Below are positions 1 through 8,362 of a DNA stretch of 64,000 nt, piece after piece (the stretch's first letter is position 1; the number at the start of each line of letters is the position of its first letter). The DNA is from Microbacterium sp. SSM24. GTDB taxonomy: Bacteria; Actinomycetota; Actinomycetes; Actinomycetales; Microbacteriaceae. The notes beneath the pieces were generated by a model, which worked only from the letters and a program-made list of their open reading frames with translations, had not been told where the DNA came from and ran no database searches. Made by a program: the position numbers and the translations under genes. Where the stretch lies: the NCBI RefSeq assembly GCF_025989145.1, contig NZ_JAPDNQ010000002.1, positions 496,001-560,000 of the forward strand. The letters are read 5' to 3'.

Positions 1-389
1 CTGCCCGGGTCGGCCAGCGTGCCGCCGTTGCGCGACAGCGCCGTGCGCACCTCGGCCGCCGCGCGGTTCTTGTTGTCGGTGAGGCACTCGATCATGAGGG
101 CGACGCCATTCGGTCCGTAGCCTTCGTAGACGATCGACGAGTACTCGACCGACTCGCCGCCGATGCCTGCGCCGCGCTTGATGGCGCGGTCGATGTTGTC
201 CTTGGGGACGGAGGTCTTCTTCGCCTTGAGGACCGCGTCGAACAGCGTCGGGTTGCCCTGGAGGTCGGGGCCTCCGAGCTTCGCGGCCACTTCGATGTTC
301 TTGATGAGCTTTGCCCACGACTTGGCACGGCGCGAATCGATGACGGCCTTCTTATGCTTGGTCGTCGCCCACTTGGAATGCCCGGACAT
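1..389 (-). CDS. yebC: YebC/PmpR-family regulator, N-terminal part only
   Basis: The minus-strand frame opens at ATG 387-389 with [20 protein letters not shown], the near-invariant start of YebC/PmpR (TACO1-like) proteins. About 129 codons are visible and the frame leaves the window at base 1, so the C-terminal half is missing; family members are about 250 residues. YebC proteins are cytoplasmic, and are described as DNA-binding regulators or as ribosome-associated factors that relieve stalling at proline stretches. The gene lies downstream of pdxS-pdxT-DUF1697 on the same strand, the usual actinobacterial order (pdxS, pdxT, yebC, then ruvC). An AGGAGA-like Shine-Dalgarno sequence precedes the start. 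Family assignment is secure; molecular role is from family knowledge. Confidence 0.95.
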   Translation of the reverse strand, partial: MSGHSKWATTKHKKAVIDSRRAKSWAKLIKNIEVAAKLGGPDLQGNPTLFDAVLKAKKTSVPKDNIDRAIKRGAGIGGESVEYSSIVYEGYGPNGVALMIECLTDNKNRAAAEVRTALSRNGGTLADPG

Positions 390-505
390 ACTTCTCCTGA
401 TCAGCTCGTCGGCCCAGCGGGGACGATCGCATCGACGCGATCCGAACCCTGCCGCCGGCTGACAAGTCTAAACCCGAGCACGGACGCGCGCCGCGGAACG
501 CCGCG

Positions 506-1051
506 TCAGCCGATGATCCGTCGCAGCGTCCGCAGGTTGCGATTCGTCGTGCGCGCCTTGTATGCGGGCTTCGCGATCACCTTCGCGAATGCCGTGGAGA
601 CGGTCGTCCCCTTCACCGGGTTCCAGTAGACGACGCCGGGTCCGGAGGCGACCGGGTCGGCCGCGGCATCCGATTCGCTCGCGGCCTTCACGAGCTCGTC
701 ACGCGTGGTCGTGTCGACGCAGAAGATCACCCACGGCTGGCGCGAGGAGTCGGCGTCGTCGAAGGGGAACGCGTCGGCCGCGGCCGTGAGCTCGTCCATC
801 GTGACGAGCACGATCCACGCGTCGTAGTCGAAGCGCTCGCGAAGAGCCTTCTCGATCTTCGCCTTCAGCTTCGGGCGGGCGGATGCCGCGGCATCCGCCT
901 CGAACACGACGTTGCCGCTCGCGAGCACCGTGCGCACGGCATCGAAGCCGAGCTCGGTGAACACCCGCGCGAGGTCGGCGCTGCGGATGCTGATGCCGCC
1001 CACGTTCACGCCCCGAAGGAGCGCGACCCACGTGGTCCTGACGCCGGTCAT
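506..1051 (-). CDS. DUF1697 domain protein
   Basis: This 181-residue protein begins [19 protein letters not shown]; the LLRGVNVGG motif followed by LASGNVVF is the hallmark of DUF1697, a ferredoxin-like alpha/beta family of unknown function. The C-terminus [15 protein letters not shown] is also typical. Its ATG overlaps the stop of pdxT (ATGA, 1048-1051), so it is very likely translated from the pdxS-pdxT mRNA. That linkage may be only local, since the family is not known to act on vitamin B6. No signal peptide or membrane segment is visible. Confidence 0.9.
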   Translation of the reverse strand: MTGVRTTWVALLRGVNVGGISIRSADLARVFTELGFDAVRTVLASGNVVFEADAAASARPKLKAKIEKALRERFDYDAWIVLVTMDELTAAADAFPFDDADSSRQPWVIFCVDTTTRDELVKAASESDAAADPVASGPGVVYWNPVKGTTVSTAFAKVIAKPAYKARTTNRNLRTLRRIIG

Positions 1052-1647
1052 GACGCGCGCATCGATTCGAGGAAGAGCCGATGGAACCGGTGCTCCCCCG
1101 AGACCTCTGGATGGAAGGCCGTCGCGAGCAGCGCACCCTGCCGGACGGCGACGACGCGACCGTCGTCGAGCACGGCCATCCGCTCGACATCGGGACCTGT
1201 CTCCTCGACGAGCGGCGCGCGGATGAACACGGCGTGCACCGGAGGGTCACCGAGCACGGGCACGGTCAGATCGGTCTCGAACGAGTCGACCTGGCTGCCG
1301 AACGCATTGCGCCGCACCGTGACGTCGAGGCCGCCGAACGTCTGCTGCCCCTCGATGCCGTCGGTGATGCGGTCCGCCAGGAGGATCATGCCGGCGCACG
1401 TGCCGTACATCGGCATCCCCGCGGCGATCGCGTCGCGCAACGGCTCGCGCATCCCGAACGTCCGCGACAGCTTGTCGATGACGCTCGATTCGCCGCCGGG
1501 GATCACGAGCCCGTCGACCGCGGCGAGCTCGACCGGCCGGCGCACGAGGGACACCTCGGCGCCGAGGCCGGTCAGCACGCGCGCGTGCTCACGCACGTCG
1601 CCCTGCAGCGCCAGGACGCCGACGTGGGGACGAGAGGGAACGGTCAC
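1048..1647 (-). CDS. pdxT: pyridoxal 5'-phosphate synthase glutaminase subunit
   Basis: PdxT hydrolyses glutamine and channels ammonia to PdxS in the PLP synthase complex. The 199-residue protein shows the class-I-like triad: nucleophile Cys in [11 protein letters not shown] and the C-terminal His-Glu in FHPE, plus the GLVIPGGES oxyanion segment. I place the start at GTG 1645-1647, because this GTG overlaps the TGA of pdxS (GTGA) and gives the usual length; a TTG one codon upstream is possible. It sits in the pdxS-pdxT-DUF1697 operon with overlaps on both sides, fitting equimolar production with PdxS. Confidence 0.96.
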   Translation of the reverse strand: MTVPSRPHVGVLALQGDVREHARVLTGLGAEVSLVRRPVELAAVDGLVIPGGESSVIDKLSRTFGMREPLRDAIAAGMPMYGTCAGMILLADRITDGIEGQQTFGGLDVTVRRNAFGSQVDSFETDLTVPVLGDPPVHAVFIRAPLVEETGPDVERMAVLDDGRVVAVRQGALLATAFHPEVSGEHRFHRLFLESMRAS

Positions 1648-2534
1648 CAACCGCGCTCGGCGAGGCGGTGCGGGGCCGCGAGGTCGGTGACGTTGATGCC
1701 GACCATCGCCTCGCCGAGTCCTCGGGAGACCTCGGCGATCACCTTGGCGTCGTCGTAGAAGGTCGTCGCTTTCACGATGGCCGCGGCGCGCTCCGCCGGG
1801 TTGCCCGACTTGAAGATGCCCGACCCGACGAACACGCCGTCGGCACCCAGCTGCATCATCATCGCGGCGTCCGCAGGAGTGGCCACGCCACCGGCGACGA
1901 AGAGGACGACGGGGAGCTTGCCGGTCTCGGCGACCTCGGCGACGAGCTCGTACGGCGCCTGGAGCTCCTTGGCCGCGACGTACAGCTCGTCCTTCGTCAT
2001 CGAGCGCAGCACGTTGATCTCGCTCGAGATCTTGCGGATGTGCTTGGTGGCCTCGGAGACGTCACCGGTGCCGGCCTCGCCCTTCGAGCGGATCATCGCG
2101 GCACCCTCGTTGATGCGGCGGAGCGCTTCGCCCAGGTTGGTGGCACCGCAGACGAAGGGAACCGTGAAGCCCCACTTGTCGATGTGGTTCACGTAGTCGG
2201 CGGGCGAGAGCACCTCGGACTCGTCGATGTAGTCGACGCCGAGCTCCTGGAGCACCTGGGCCTCGACGAAGTGGCCGATGCGAGCCTTCGCCATCACGGG
2301 GATCGAGACCGCGTCGATGATGCCGTCGATCATGTCGGGGTCGCTCATGCGCGACACGCCGCCCTGGGCCCGGATGTCGGCGGGCACACGCTCGAGCGCC
2401 ATGACCGCGACGGCACCGGCGTCTTCGGCGATCTTCGCCTGGTCGGCGGTCACGACGTCCATGATGACGCCGCCCTTGAGCATTTCGGCGAGGCCGCGCT
2501 TGACGCGACCGGTTCCCGTGTCGACTGCGCTCAC
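1644..2534 (-). CDS. pdxS: pyridoxal 5'-phosphate synthase lyase subunit
   Basis: PdxS builds PLP from ribose 5-phosphate, glyceraldehyde 3-phosphate and ammonia in a TIM-barrel dodecamer. The 296-residue product runs [20 protein letters not shown] at the N-terminus, where the lysine of KGGVIMDV lies in the substrate site, through [14 protein letters not shown] (catalytic lysine region), [10 protein letters not shown], and the glycine-rich phosphate site [13 protein letters not shown]. The start is GTG 2532-2534 with a GAAGGG Shine-Dalgarno; the open frame continues far upstream only because of high GC. The promoter region with a 14-bp palindrome is shared with divergent pdxR. Confidence 0.97.
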   Translation of the reverse strand: MSAVDTGTGRVKRGLAEMLKGGVIMDVVTADQAKIAEDAGAVAVMALERVPADIRAQGGVSRMSDPDMIDGIIDAVSIPVMAKARIGHFVEAQVLQELGVDYIDESEVLSPADYVNHIDKWGFTVPFVCGATNLGEALRRINEGAAMIRSKGEAGTGDVSEATKHIRKISSEINVLRSMTKDELYVAAKELQAPYELVAEVAETGKLPVVLFVAGGVATPADAAMMMQLGADGVFVGSGIFKSGNPAERAAAIVKATTFYDDAKVIAEVSRGLGEAMVGINVTDLAAPHRLAERGW

Positions 2535-2594
2535 GAGGGTTCCCTTCGGGTGGGCCGCACGGCGCGCGCGACCGGATGGAGACGAGGTGGCCGA

Positions 2595-2608
2595 TTGGCC
2601 TAGGCCAA
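2595..2608. promoter_or_regulatory. palindromic operator between pdxS and pdxR (probable PdxR site)
   Basis: TTGGCCTAGGCCAA is a perfect 14-bp palindrome in the 108-bp gap between pdxS (minus) and pdxR (plus). It lies next to a minus-strand extended -10 (TGC-TATCTT, 2617-2609) for pdxS and covers the -35 area of the pdxR -10 (TAGAAT, 2630-2635). Each half contains TGGCCTA, close to the TGGWCTA core that I recall for Corynebacterium PdxR. That makes it a good candidate site for both pdxST control and pdxR autoregulation. The role is inferred. Confidence 0.65.
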
Positions 2609-2629
2609 AAGATAGCATGTACCGACCCA

Positions 2630-2635
2630 TAGAAT
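2630..2635 (+). promoter_or_regulatory. -10 element of leaderless pdxR mRNA
   Basis: TAGAAT lies exactly 7 nt before GTG 2643, so transcription would begin at or next to the start codon. No Shine-Dalgarno is present upstream of that GTG. The same arrangement recurs at many genes in this window. Confidence 0.6.
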
Positions 2636-2642
2636 CGGCACG

Positions 2643-4007
2643 GTGAAGGGCGGTGGCATGGACCACGGGATCAGCGGACGCTCCGCCGCGGAGATCGCCG
2701 ACAGTCTGCGAGCTCTCGTGGAGCGACGGATGCTGCGCCCCGGCGACGCCCTCCCGTCGGTGCGCGCGCTCGCCGATAGCCTCGGCGTCAATCGCAACAC
2801 GGTGGTCGCCGCCTACCGCCAGCTCACACAGGCCGGCCTCGTGGTCACCTACGGCCGCGGAGGCACGCGCGTGGCCGACCGCGCCGTGGTCGCGCAGGAA
2901 GGGTTCGCAGCCGACACCGTGCTGCGCGACGTGGGCACGGGGAACCCCGATCCGACCCGCATTCCCGACCTCTCCCGCGCGCTCGCCGGTGTCGCCGGGA
3001 GGCCGGTGCTCTACGGCGAACCCGTCATCGACCCCGACCTCGAACGCTGGGCCCGAGCCTGGATGGGCGACTCCCCCGCCTCCGACTTCAGCCTCACCAT
3101 CACGAGCGGCGCCGCCGACGCCGTCGAGCGGCTCCTGGCCAGCGCGCTGACCCGCGACGACGCCGTCGCGCTCGAGGACCCCTGCTTCCTCACCAGCATC
3201 CACACCGTCCGCGTCGGCGGCTACCGGGCGGTCGCCGTCCCCGTCGACGACGAGGGCATGACGGTCGCGGGGCTCCAGGCGGCGATCGACGACGGAGTGA
3301 GGGCCGTCATCTGCACACCGCGCGCGCAGAACCCGACGGGCGCCAGCGTCTCGGCGCGAAGGGCCGAACAGCTCCGCGCGGTGCTGGCGGAGCATCCGTA
3401 CGTGCTCGTCATCGAGGACGACCACTTCTCGATGCTGTCGCGCGAGCCCTTCCACACGATCATCCCCGCCACGCACCTCCGGTGGGCGCTCGTCCGCTCG
3501 GTGTCGAAGTTCCTGGGGCCCGACATGTGCCTCGCCGTGACGGCGTCCGACGCCGAGACGGCCGGTCGCCTCGCGATGAGGCTGACCCCGGGGACGACGT
3601 GGGTGAGCCATCTGCTGCAGCGACTGACGCTGGCGCTCGCCTCGGACCCCGTCGTGATGGCGGAGATCGATCGCGCGGGCGCGCACTACGCCGCGCGCAA
3701 CACGGCATTCGCCGAGCGCCTCACCGCGCTCGGAATCCCCGCGGGCTCCGGCGACGGGCTCAACCTCTGGGTGGCGCTGCCGGTGCCGGCGCGCGCGGTC
3801 ACCGAGCGGCTCATGCGCCGCGGGTGGCTCGCCCGCAGCGGGGACGACTTCGCGCTCGGCGGCACCGACGCTTCCCACCGGCTCCGGCTCACGACGCACG
3901 ACCTCACGGATGCCGAGGCGGATCAGCTCGCGGACGACATCGCCGCCGCCGTGCACGCCGTCGGCGGCCGCCCTGTCGCGGCCACCGTGGGAGCGATCGA
4001 CCGGTGA
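2643..4007 (+). CDS. pdxR: MocR/PdxR-type regulator (GntR HTH fused to aminotransferase-like domain)
   Basis: The 454-residue protein has an N-terminal GntR winged helix (about 10-75, with [24 protein letters not shown]) joined to a fold-type-I aminotransferase-like domain. The PLP-binding lysine is visible in [16 protein letters not shown] (about residue 290), and the [13 protein letters not shown] and DDHF motifs contact the cofactor. MocR proteins sense PLP and control its synthesis; divergence from pdxST and linkage to pdxY make the PdxR assignment strong. The GTG start at 2643 fits a leaderless transcript. The stop TGA overlaps a 17-codon open frame that resembles the start of pdxY. Confidence 0.93.
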   Translation: MKGGGMDHGISGRSAAEIADSLRALVERRMLRPGDALPSVRALADSLGVNRNTVVAAYRQLTQAGLVVTYGRGGTRVADRAVVAQEGFAADTVLRDVGTGNPDPTRIPDLSRALAGVAGRPVLYGEPVIDPDLERWARAWMGDSPASDFSLTITSGAADAVERLLASALTRDDAVALEDPCFLTSIHTVRVGGYRAVAVPVDDEGMTVAGLQAAIDDGVRAVICTPRAQNPTGASVSARRAEQLRAVLAEHPYVLVIEDDHFSMLSREPFHTIIPATHLRWALVRSVSKFLGPDMCLAVTASDAETAGRLAMRLTPGTTWVSHLLQRLTLALASDPVVMAEIDRAGAHYAARNTAFAERLTALGIPAGSGDGLNLWVALPVPARAVTERLMRRGWLARSGDDFALGGTDASHRLRLTTHDLTDAEADQLADDIAAAVHAVGGRPVAATVGAIDR

Positions 4008-4105
4008 CGAACCATTCCAACCAGTCCGCCTTCGCGTACGAGCACGGGATGGGATGATCGACCGGTGAAGATCCTCTCGATCCAGTCCGCCGTCGCGTAC
4101 GGTCA
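3995..4105 (+). repeat. 61-bp imperfect tandem duplication spanning the pdxR/pdxY junction
   Basis: Sequence from 3995 reappears at a constant offset of 61 bp from 4056. Positions 3995-4007 equal 4056-4068, 4021-4030 equal 4082-4091, and 4032-4040 equal 4093-4101, with the stretch between diverged. The upstream copy contains a 17-codon open frame (GTG 4004 to TGA 4057) whose product ([11 protein letters not shown]) resembles the pdxY N-terminus ([11 protein letters not shown]). Its GTG overlaps the pdxR stop. It is either a decayed duplication or a small coupling ORF. Confidence 0.7.
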
Positions 4106-4916
4106 CGTCGGCAACTCGGCAGCCGTGTTCCCCCTCCAGCGCATCGGCGTCGAGGTGCTGCCGGTGTACACGGTGAACTTCTCGAACCACACCGGCTACG
4201 GTGCGTGGCGCGGTCCCCTGATCGGCCCCGACGATGTGCGGGACGTGATCCTCGGCATCGAGGAGCGCGGCGTGCTTCCCGAGATCGATGTCGTGCTCTC
4301 GGGCTACCAGGGCGGCGAGGGCATCGCCGATGTCATCCTCGACGCCGTCGCACGCGTGAAGGCGGCCAACCCCGACGCGGTGTACTCCTGCGATCCCGTG
4401 ATGGGCAACGCGAAATCCGGATGCTTCGTCGCGCCGGCGATCCCGATCCTCCTCCGCGACCGGGTCGTCCCCTCGGCGGACATCATCACCCCGAACCAGT
4501 TCGAGCTCGGGTTCCTCACCGACACCGAGCCCGATACCCTCGCATCGACGCTCGAGTCCGTCGACCGCATCCGCGACACCGGTCCGCGCACCGTGCTCGT
4601 GACGAGCGTCGAACGCCCCGACCGCCCCGACGACACGATCGAGATGCTCGCCGTCGACGACGGCGGCGCGTGGATCGTCCAGACGCCGCGCATCCCGATG
4701 AAGGCCAACGGCTCGGGAGACGTCACGGCCGCGCTCTTCACGGCGCACTACCGACGCACAGGCGACCTCGGCGACGCGCTCGCGCGCACCACGTCGAGCG
4801 TGTTCGACTTGCTCGAGCGGACCCACGAGTCGGGCGAACGCGAGTTGCAGCTCGTGGAGTCGCAGGAGTCCTACGCGCACCCCCGTATGCAGTTCGAGGT
4901 GCGTCAGGTCCGCTGA
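4065..4916 (+). CDS. pdxY: pyridoxal kinase
   Basis: PdxY phosphorylates pyridoxal to PLP (B6 salvage). The 283-residue ribokinase-fold protein starts with [20 protein letters not shown] (substrate site), carries YSCDPVMGN (metal/ATP), [12 protein letters not shown], and the catalytic/anion-hole motif [11 protein letters not shown]. Length and motifs match the PdxY/PdxK group. Start GTG 4065 follows a duplicated copy of this same junction. It forms an operon with pdxR, giving a compact unit of de novo synthesis (pdxST), sensing (pdxR) and salvage (pdxY). Confidence 0.95.
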   Translation: MKILSIQSAVAYGHVGNSAAVFPLQRIGVEVLPVYTVNFSNHTGYGAWRGPLIGPDDVRDVILGIEERGVLPEIDVVLSGYQGGEGIADVILDAVARVKAANPDAVYSCDPVMGNAKSGCFVAPAIPILLRDRVVPSADIITPNQFELGFLTDTEPDTLASTLESVDRIRDTGPRTVLVTSVERPDRPDDTIEMLAVDDGGAWIVQTPRIPMKANGSGDVTAALFTAHYRRTGDLGDALARTTSSVFDLLERTHESGERELQLVESQESYAHPRMQFEVRQVR

Positions 4917-4962
4917 GCGGGGCCGGATGCCGCGCCCGCACGCCCGCGAGGCGTGATTCGCC

Positions 4963-5547
4963 TCAGTCGTTCCAGGCCTCCGCGACGGCGACGCGCACCT
5001 CGCCGAGCAGCTGGGGCAGCGCCTTCGTGCGGGCGATGATCGGGAAGAAGTTCGCGTCGGAGCCCCAGCGGGGTACGACGTGCTGGTGGAGGTGCTCGTC
5101 GACCCCCGCGCCGGCGACACTCCCCTGGTTCATCCCGATGTTGAACCCGTCGCAGCGCGACACCGTCCGCAGCACGCGCATCGCCGTCTGAGTGAGCTCG
5201 CCGATCTCCGCGACCTCCTCGTCCGTCGCCTGGTCGTACGTCGCGATGTGGCGATACGGGCAGATCAGCAGGTGCCCGGAGTTGTACGGGAAGAGGTTGA
5301 GCAGCGCGTAGGCGGTGCGGCCGCGCGCGACGATGAGTCCGTCGGCGTCGCTCTTGTGAGGTGCCGCGCAGAACGGGCACTCCTCGCGGAGCGGATCCGG
5401 TCCGGCCTGGATGTAGGCCATCCGGTGCGGCGTCCACAGGCGCTGGAACGCGTCGGGGACGCCGGGGAGCGATGCCGCATCCACGAGACCCGCGACGTCG
5501 CCGGACTCGTCGGCTGCGGCATCCGTCCCCGGGGTCCCGCTCCTCAC
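4963..5547 (-). CDS. HIT family hydrolase/AP4A phosphorylase-like protein
   Basis: This 194-residue cytoplasmic protein carries the histidine triad [10 protein letters not shown] (about 155-164) and an ECPFCAAPH Cys motif, as in the actinobacterial branch related to mycobacterial Rv2613c (AP4A phosphorylase). The [20 protein letters not shown] segment is the typical HIT core. GTG 5547 overlaps the thrS stop (GTGA), so it is translationally coupled to thrS; ThrRS can make Ap4A, which a HIT enzyme would remove. The thrS-HIT pair is a conserved actinobacterial arrangement; the usual next gene, pgsA, is absent here. Confidence 0.92.
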   Translation of the reverse strand: MRSGTPGTDAAADESGDVAGLVDAASLPGVPDAFQRLWTPHRMAYIQAGPDPLREECPFCAAPHKSDADGLIVARGRTAYALLNLFPYNSGHLLICPYRHIATYDQATDEEVAEIGELTQTAMRVLRTVSRCDGFNIGMNQGSVAGAGVDEHLHQHVVPRWGSDANFFPIIARTKALPQLLGEVRVAVAEAWND

Positions 5548-7553
5548 CCGAAGTCCTCTGCGGAGTTCACCAGCGCGTGCGTCGCGATCGATTCATGGAT
5601 GCGGCGCACGGCGTCGGCGATCGGCACGCCGTTCTCCTGCGAGCCGTCGCGGAAGCGGAACGAGACCGTCCCGCCTGCGCGATCCTGCTCGCCGGCGATC
5701 AGCATGAGCGGCACCTTCTGCGTGGTGTGCGTGCGGATCTTCTTCTGCATGCGGTCGTCGCTGTGGTCGAGCTCGGCGCGTACGCCGTCCGCCCGGAGCT
5801 GCGAGACGACGTCGGACAGATAGTCGGCGTACTCCTCGGCGACCGGGATGCCGACCACCTGGACCGGCGACAGCCAGACCGGGAACGCACCGGCGTAGTG
5901 CTCGAGCAGGATCGCGAAGAACCGCTCGATCGACCCGAAGAGAGCCCGGTGGATCATGATCGGGCGCTTCTTCTGTCCGTCACGGTCGGTGAACTCCAGC
6001 TCGAAGCGCTCGGGCAGGTTGACGTCGACCTGCACTGTCGAGAGCTGCCACGTGCGGCCGATCGCGTCCTTCGTCTTGAGGTCGATCTTCGGGCCGTAGA
6101 ACGCGGCTTCGCCGGGGACCTCGGTGACCTTCAGCCCGCTCGCGTGCGCGACGTTGCGGAGGGCGTTCGTCGAGTAGTCCCAGAACTCGTCGGAGCCGAT
6201 CCACTTGTCCTTCTCGTCGTCGCGCATCGACAGCTCGAGCTCGAAGTCCTCGAGACCGAAGTCGCGGAGCATCGAGATCACGAACTCGAGGACCCGGGTG
6301 GTCTCGGTCTCGAGCTGCTCCGGGGTGACGAACAGGTGCGAATCGTCCTGGGTGAACCCGCGCACACGGGTGAGACCGTGGAGCGCGCCGGAGAGCTCGT
6401 TGCGATACACGGTGCCGTTCTCGGCGAGGCGCATCGGCAGGTCGCGGTAGCTGCGCGCGCGCTCCTTGAAGATCAGGATGTGCATCGGGCAGTTCATCGG
6501 CTTCAGGTAGTAGTCCTGGCCGTGCTTGATGATCTCCCCGTGCTCGTCGCGCTCCTCGTCCATCACGATGGGCGGGAACATGCCCTCCTTGTAGGTGACG
6601 AGGTGATTCGACTGGAGGAAGAGGTCCTCCTTCGAGATGTGGGGCGTGTACACGTAGGTGTACCCGCCGCCGATGTGGCGACGGCGCGCGTGCTGCTCCA
6701 TCTCGCCGCGCACGATTCCGCCGCGGGGATGCCACACCGAGAGGCCGGACCCGATCTCGTCCGGGAACGAGAACAGGTCGAGCTCCTTCCCGAGCTTGCG
6801 GTGGTCGCGCTTGGCGGCCTCCTCGAGACGCTGCTGGTAGGCGCGCAGCTCCTCCTTGGTCGGCCAGGCGGTGCCGTAGATGCGCTGCAGCTGCGGGTTC
6901 TTCTCGCTCCCGCGCCAGTACGCGCCGGCCACGCGCTGGAGTGCCCAGCCGTTGCCGATCATGCGGGTGCTCGGCACGTGAGGGCCGCGGCAGAGGTCCT
7001 TCCAGACCGTCTGCCCGTCGCGGTCCACGTTGTCGTAGATGGTGAGCTCGCCGGCGCCGACCTCGACGGAAGCGCCTTCCGCCGCCTCTTTGGATCCGCC
7101 CTTGAGTCCGATGAGCTCGAGCTTGAAGGGCTCGTCGACGAGCTCGGCGCGCGCTTCCTCGTCGGTGACCACGCGGCGCACGAAGCGCTGGCCCTCGCGG
7201 ACGATGCGCTGCATCTCCTTGTCGATCGCCTTCACGTCCTCGGGCGTGAACGGATGCTCCACGCCGAAGTCGTAGTAGAAGCCGTCGGTGATCGGCGGGC
7301 CGATGCCGAGGTTCGCCTGCGGATTGATGCGCTGCACCGCCTGCGCGAGGACGTGCGCGGTCGAGTGGCGAAGGATCGCGAGCCCGTCGGGGCTGTCGAA
7401 GGTGATCGGCTCGACGGCATCCGTCTCCTGCACCACCGTCGCGAGGTCTTTCAGCTCGCCGTTGACGCGCAGGGCGACGACGGAGCGGTCGGGGAACAGG
7501 GCGAACCCGTCTGCGGGGAAAGGCACGGCGGGCGGGAGGACGTCGTCAGTCAC
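5544..7553 (-). CDS. thrS: threonyl-tRNA synthetase
   Basis: ThrRS charges tRNA-Thr. The 669-residue product has a short, divergent TGS-like N-terminus, the editing/SAD domain with [11 protein letters not shown], and a class II core: zinc cysteine in [11 protein letters not shown], motif 2 in [20 protein letters not shown], motif 3 in [16 protein letters not shown]-terminal anticodon-binding domain ends EDFG. I choose GTG 7553 because AGGAGAG precedes it by a few bases; the open frame extends ten codons further without a ribosome site. No T-box hairpin is evident in the 144-base gap upstream. Confidence 0.97.
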   Translation of the reverse strand: MTDDVLPPAVPFPADGFALFPDRSVVALRVNGELKDLATVVQETDAVEPITFDSPDGLAILRHSTAHVLAQAVQRINPQANLGIGPPITDGFYYDFGVEHPFTPEDVKAIDKEMQRIVREGQRFVRRVVTDEEARAELVDEPFKLELIGLKGGSKEAAEGASVEVGAGELTIYDNVDRDGQTVWKDLCRGPHVPSTRMIGNGWALQRVAGAYWRGSEKNPQLQRIYGTAWPTKEELRAYQQRLEEAAKRDHRKLGKELDLFSFPDEIGSGLSVWHPRGGIVRGEMEQHARRRHIGGGYTYVYTPHISKEDLFLQSNHLVTYKEGMFPPIVMDEERDEHGEIIKHGQDYYLKPMNCPMHILIFKERARSYRDLPMRLAENGTVYRNELSGALHGLTRVRGFTQDDSHLFVTPEQLETETTRVLEFVISMLRDFGLEDFELELSMRDDEKDKWIGSDEFWDYSTNALRNVAHASGLKVTEVPGEAAFYGPKIDLKTKDAIGRTWQLSTVQVDVNLPERFELEFTDRDGQKKRPIMIHRALFGSIERFFAILLEHYAGAFPVWLSPVQVVGIPVAEEYADYLSDVVSQLRADGVRAELDHSDDRMQKKIRTHTTQKVPLMLIAGEQDRAGGTVSFRFRDGSQENGVPIADAVRRIHESIATHALVNSAEDFG

Positions 7554-7696
7554 GGAAACTCTCCTGGAGATGGCTCGGATCAAGGCTACTCAGCTTCGGA
7601 CGCCGTATGCGTCCTGCCCGCTCAGGCGCCGAGCGTTCGCGTGCGGACCGTCACGGCGAAGGCCGCGCGCGCCCCGACGAGTTCCATGCCCCGAGT

Positions 7697-8362
7697 CTAT
7701 CCAGGAAGGTGCTTGAGAGCCTCGCGACGACTCAGGGGGCTCAGCGCGTGGCTGTCTGCGAAATCGCGCACCCATACCGGATCGATGCGGGCGACCTCGC
7801 GGAGCGCCCAGCCGATCGCCTTGCGGATGAAGAACTCGCCGTCGGCGAGGTTGGGCTCGATCGTGTCGGCGAGCAGCGCCCGGTCGACACGATCGCGGCG
7901 TCCGAGCTGGGAGAGGATCGCGATCCGCCGCACCCAGAAGTCGCCGTCCGTCGCCCAGCGCCGGACGAGGGCGGCGGTCGTCACGGGGTCGACGTCGTGC
8001 CGGTCGGCGAGGCGGTGGGCGAGCTCGTCGGTGTAATCCCACCACTGCCCGGTGCGCACCATGTGCTCGATGACCGCATCGAGCCGGCGGTCGCCGCGCA
8101 ACGGTCTCAGCCCGAGGAGCGACATCGCCGCATAGCGCTCTTCACGGTGGGATGCCGCGTCCCACAGCTCTCGTGCGGAGGAGAAGAGGGTCGGGGCATC
8201 CGTCTCGCCCTTCGCGCACTGCCGCGCAATGGCGCGGGCGCGGGGCACGCGGACGCCGAGAAAAGGCATCGCGGACTTCATGTACGCCTGCTGGCCGGGG
8301 GCGAGCGCCGGGTCCGCCGCCGCCCGGAGACCTGCGCGGATCCGCGCGACGAGGTCGGTCAT
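7697..8362 (-). CDS. AlkD-like DNA alkylation repair protein
   Basis: The 221-residue all-helical protein is built of HEAT-like repeats and matches the DNA alkylation repair (AlkD) family, which excises alkylated bases without flipping them. Diagnostic stretches are the PGQQAYMKSAMPFLGV start region, WWDYTDELAH, and DFWVRRIAIL followed by GEFFIRKAIGWALRE. The ATG at 8360-8362 overlaps the stop of the upstream GH5 gene (ATGA). Bacillus AlkD prefers 3-methyladenine and 7-methylguanine; specificity here is not determined from sequence. Confidence 0.9.
   Translation of the reverse strand: MTDLVARIRAGLRAAADPALAPGQQAYMKSAMPFLGVRVPRARAIARQCAKGETDAPTLFSSARELWDAASHREERYAAMSLLGLRPLRGDRRLDAVIEHMVRTGQWWDYTDELAHRLADRHDVDPVTTAALVRRWATDGDFWVRRIAILSQLGRRDRVDRALLADTIEPNLADGEFFIRKAIGWALREVARIDPVWVRDFADSHALSPLSRREALKHLPG

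Noticed and set aside
1644..5120. A single open minus-strand frame of over 1,100 codons covering pdxS and the opposite strand of pdxR and pdxY
   Set aside because: Only the first 297 codons from the 3' end (pdxS) have family similarity; the rest is the mirror of plus-strand genes and opens because stop codons are rare at this GC content.
7554..7696. T-box riboswitch upstream of thrS
   Set aside because: No specifier loop or T-box sequence is recognisable, and most actinobacterial thrS genes lack one.
5361..8036. Long plus-strand open frame antisense to thrS
   Set aside because: Mirror of thrS; low complexity, no homology, and a real enzyme lies on the other strand.
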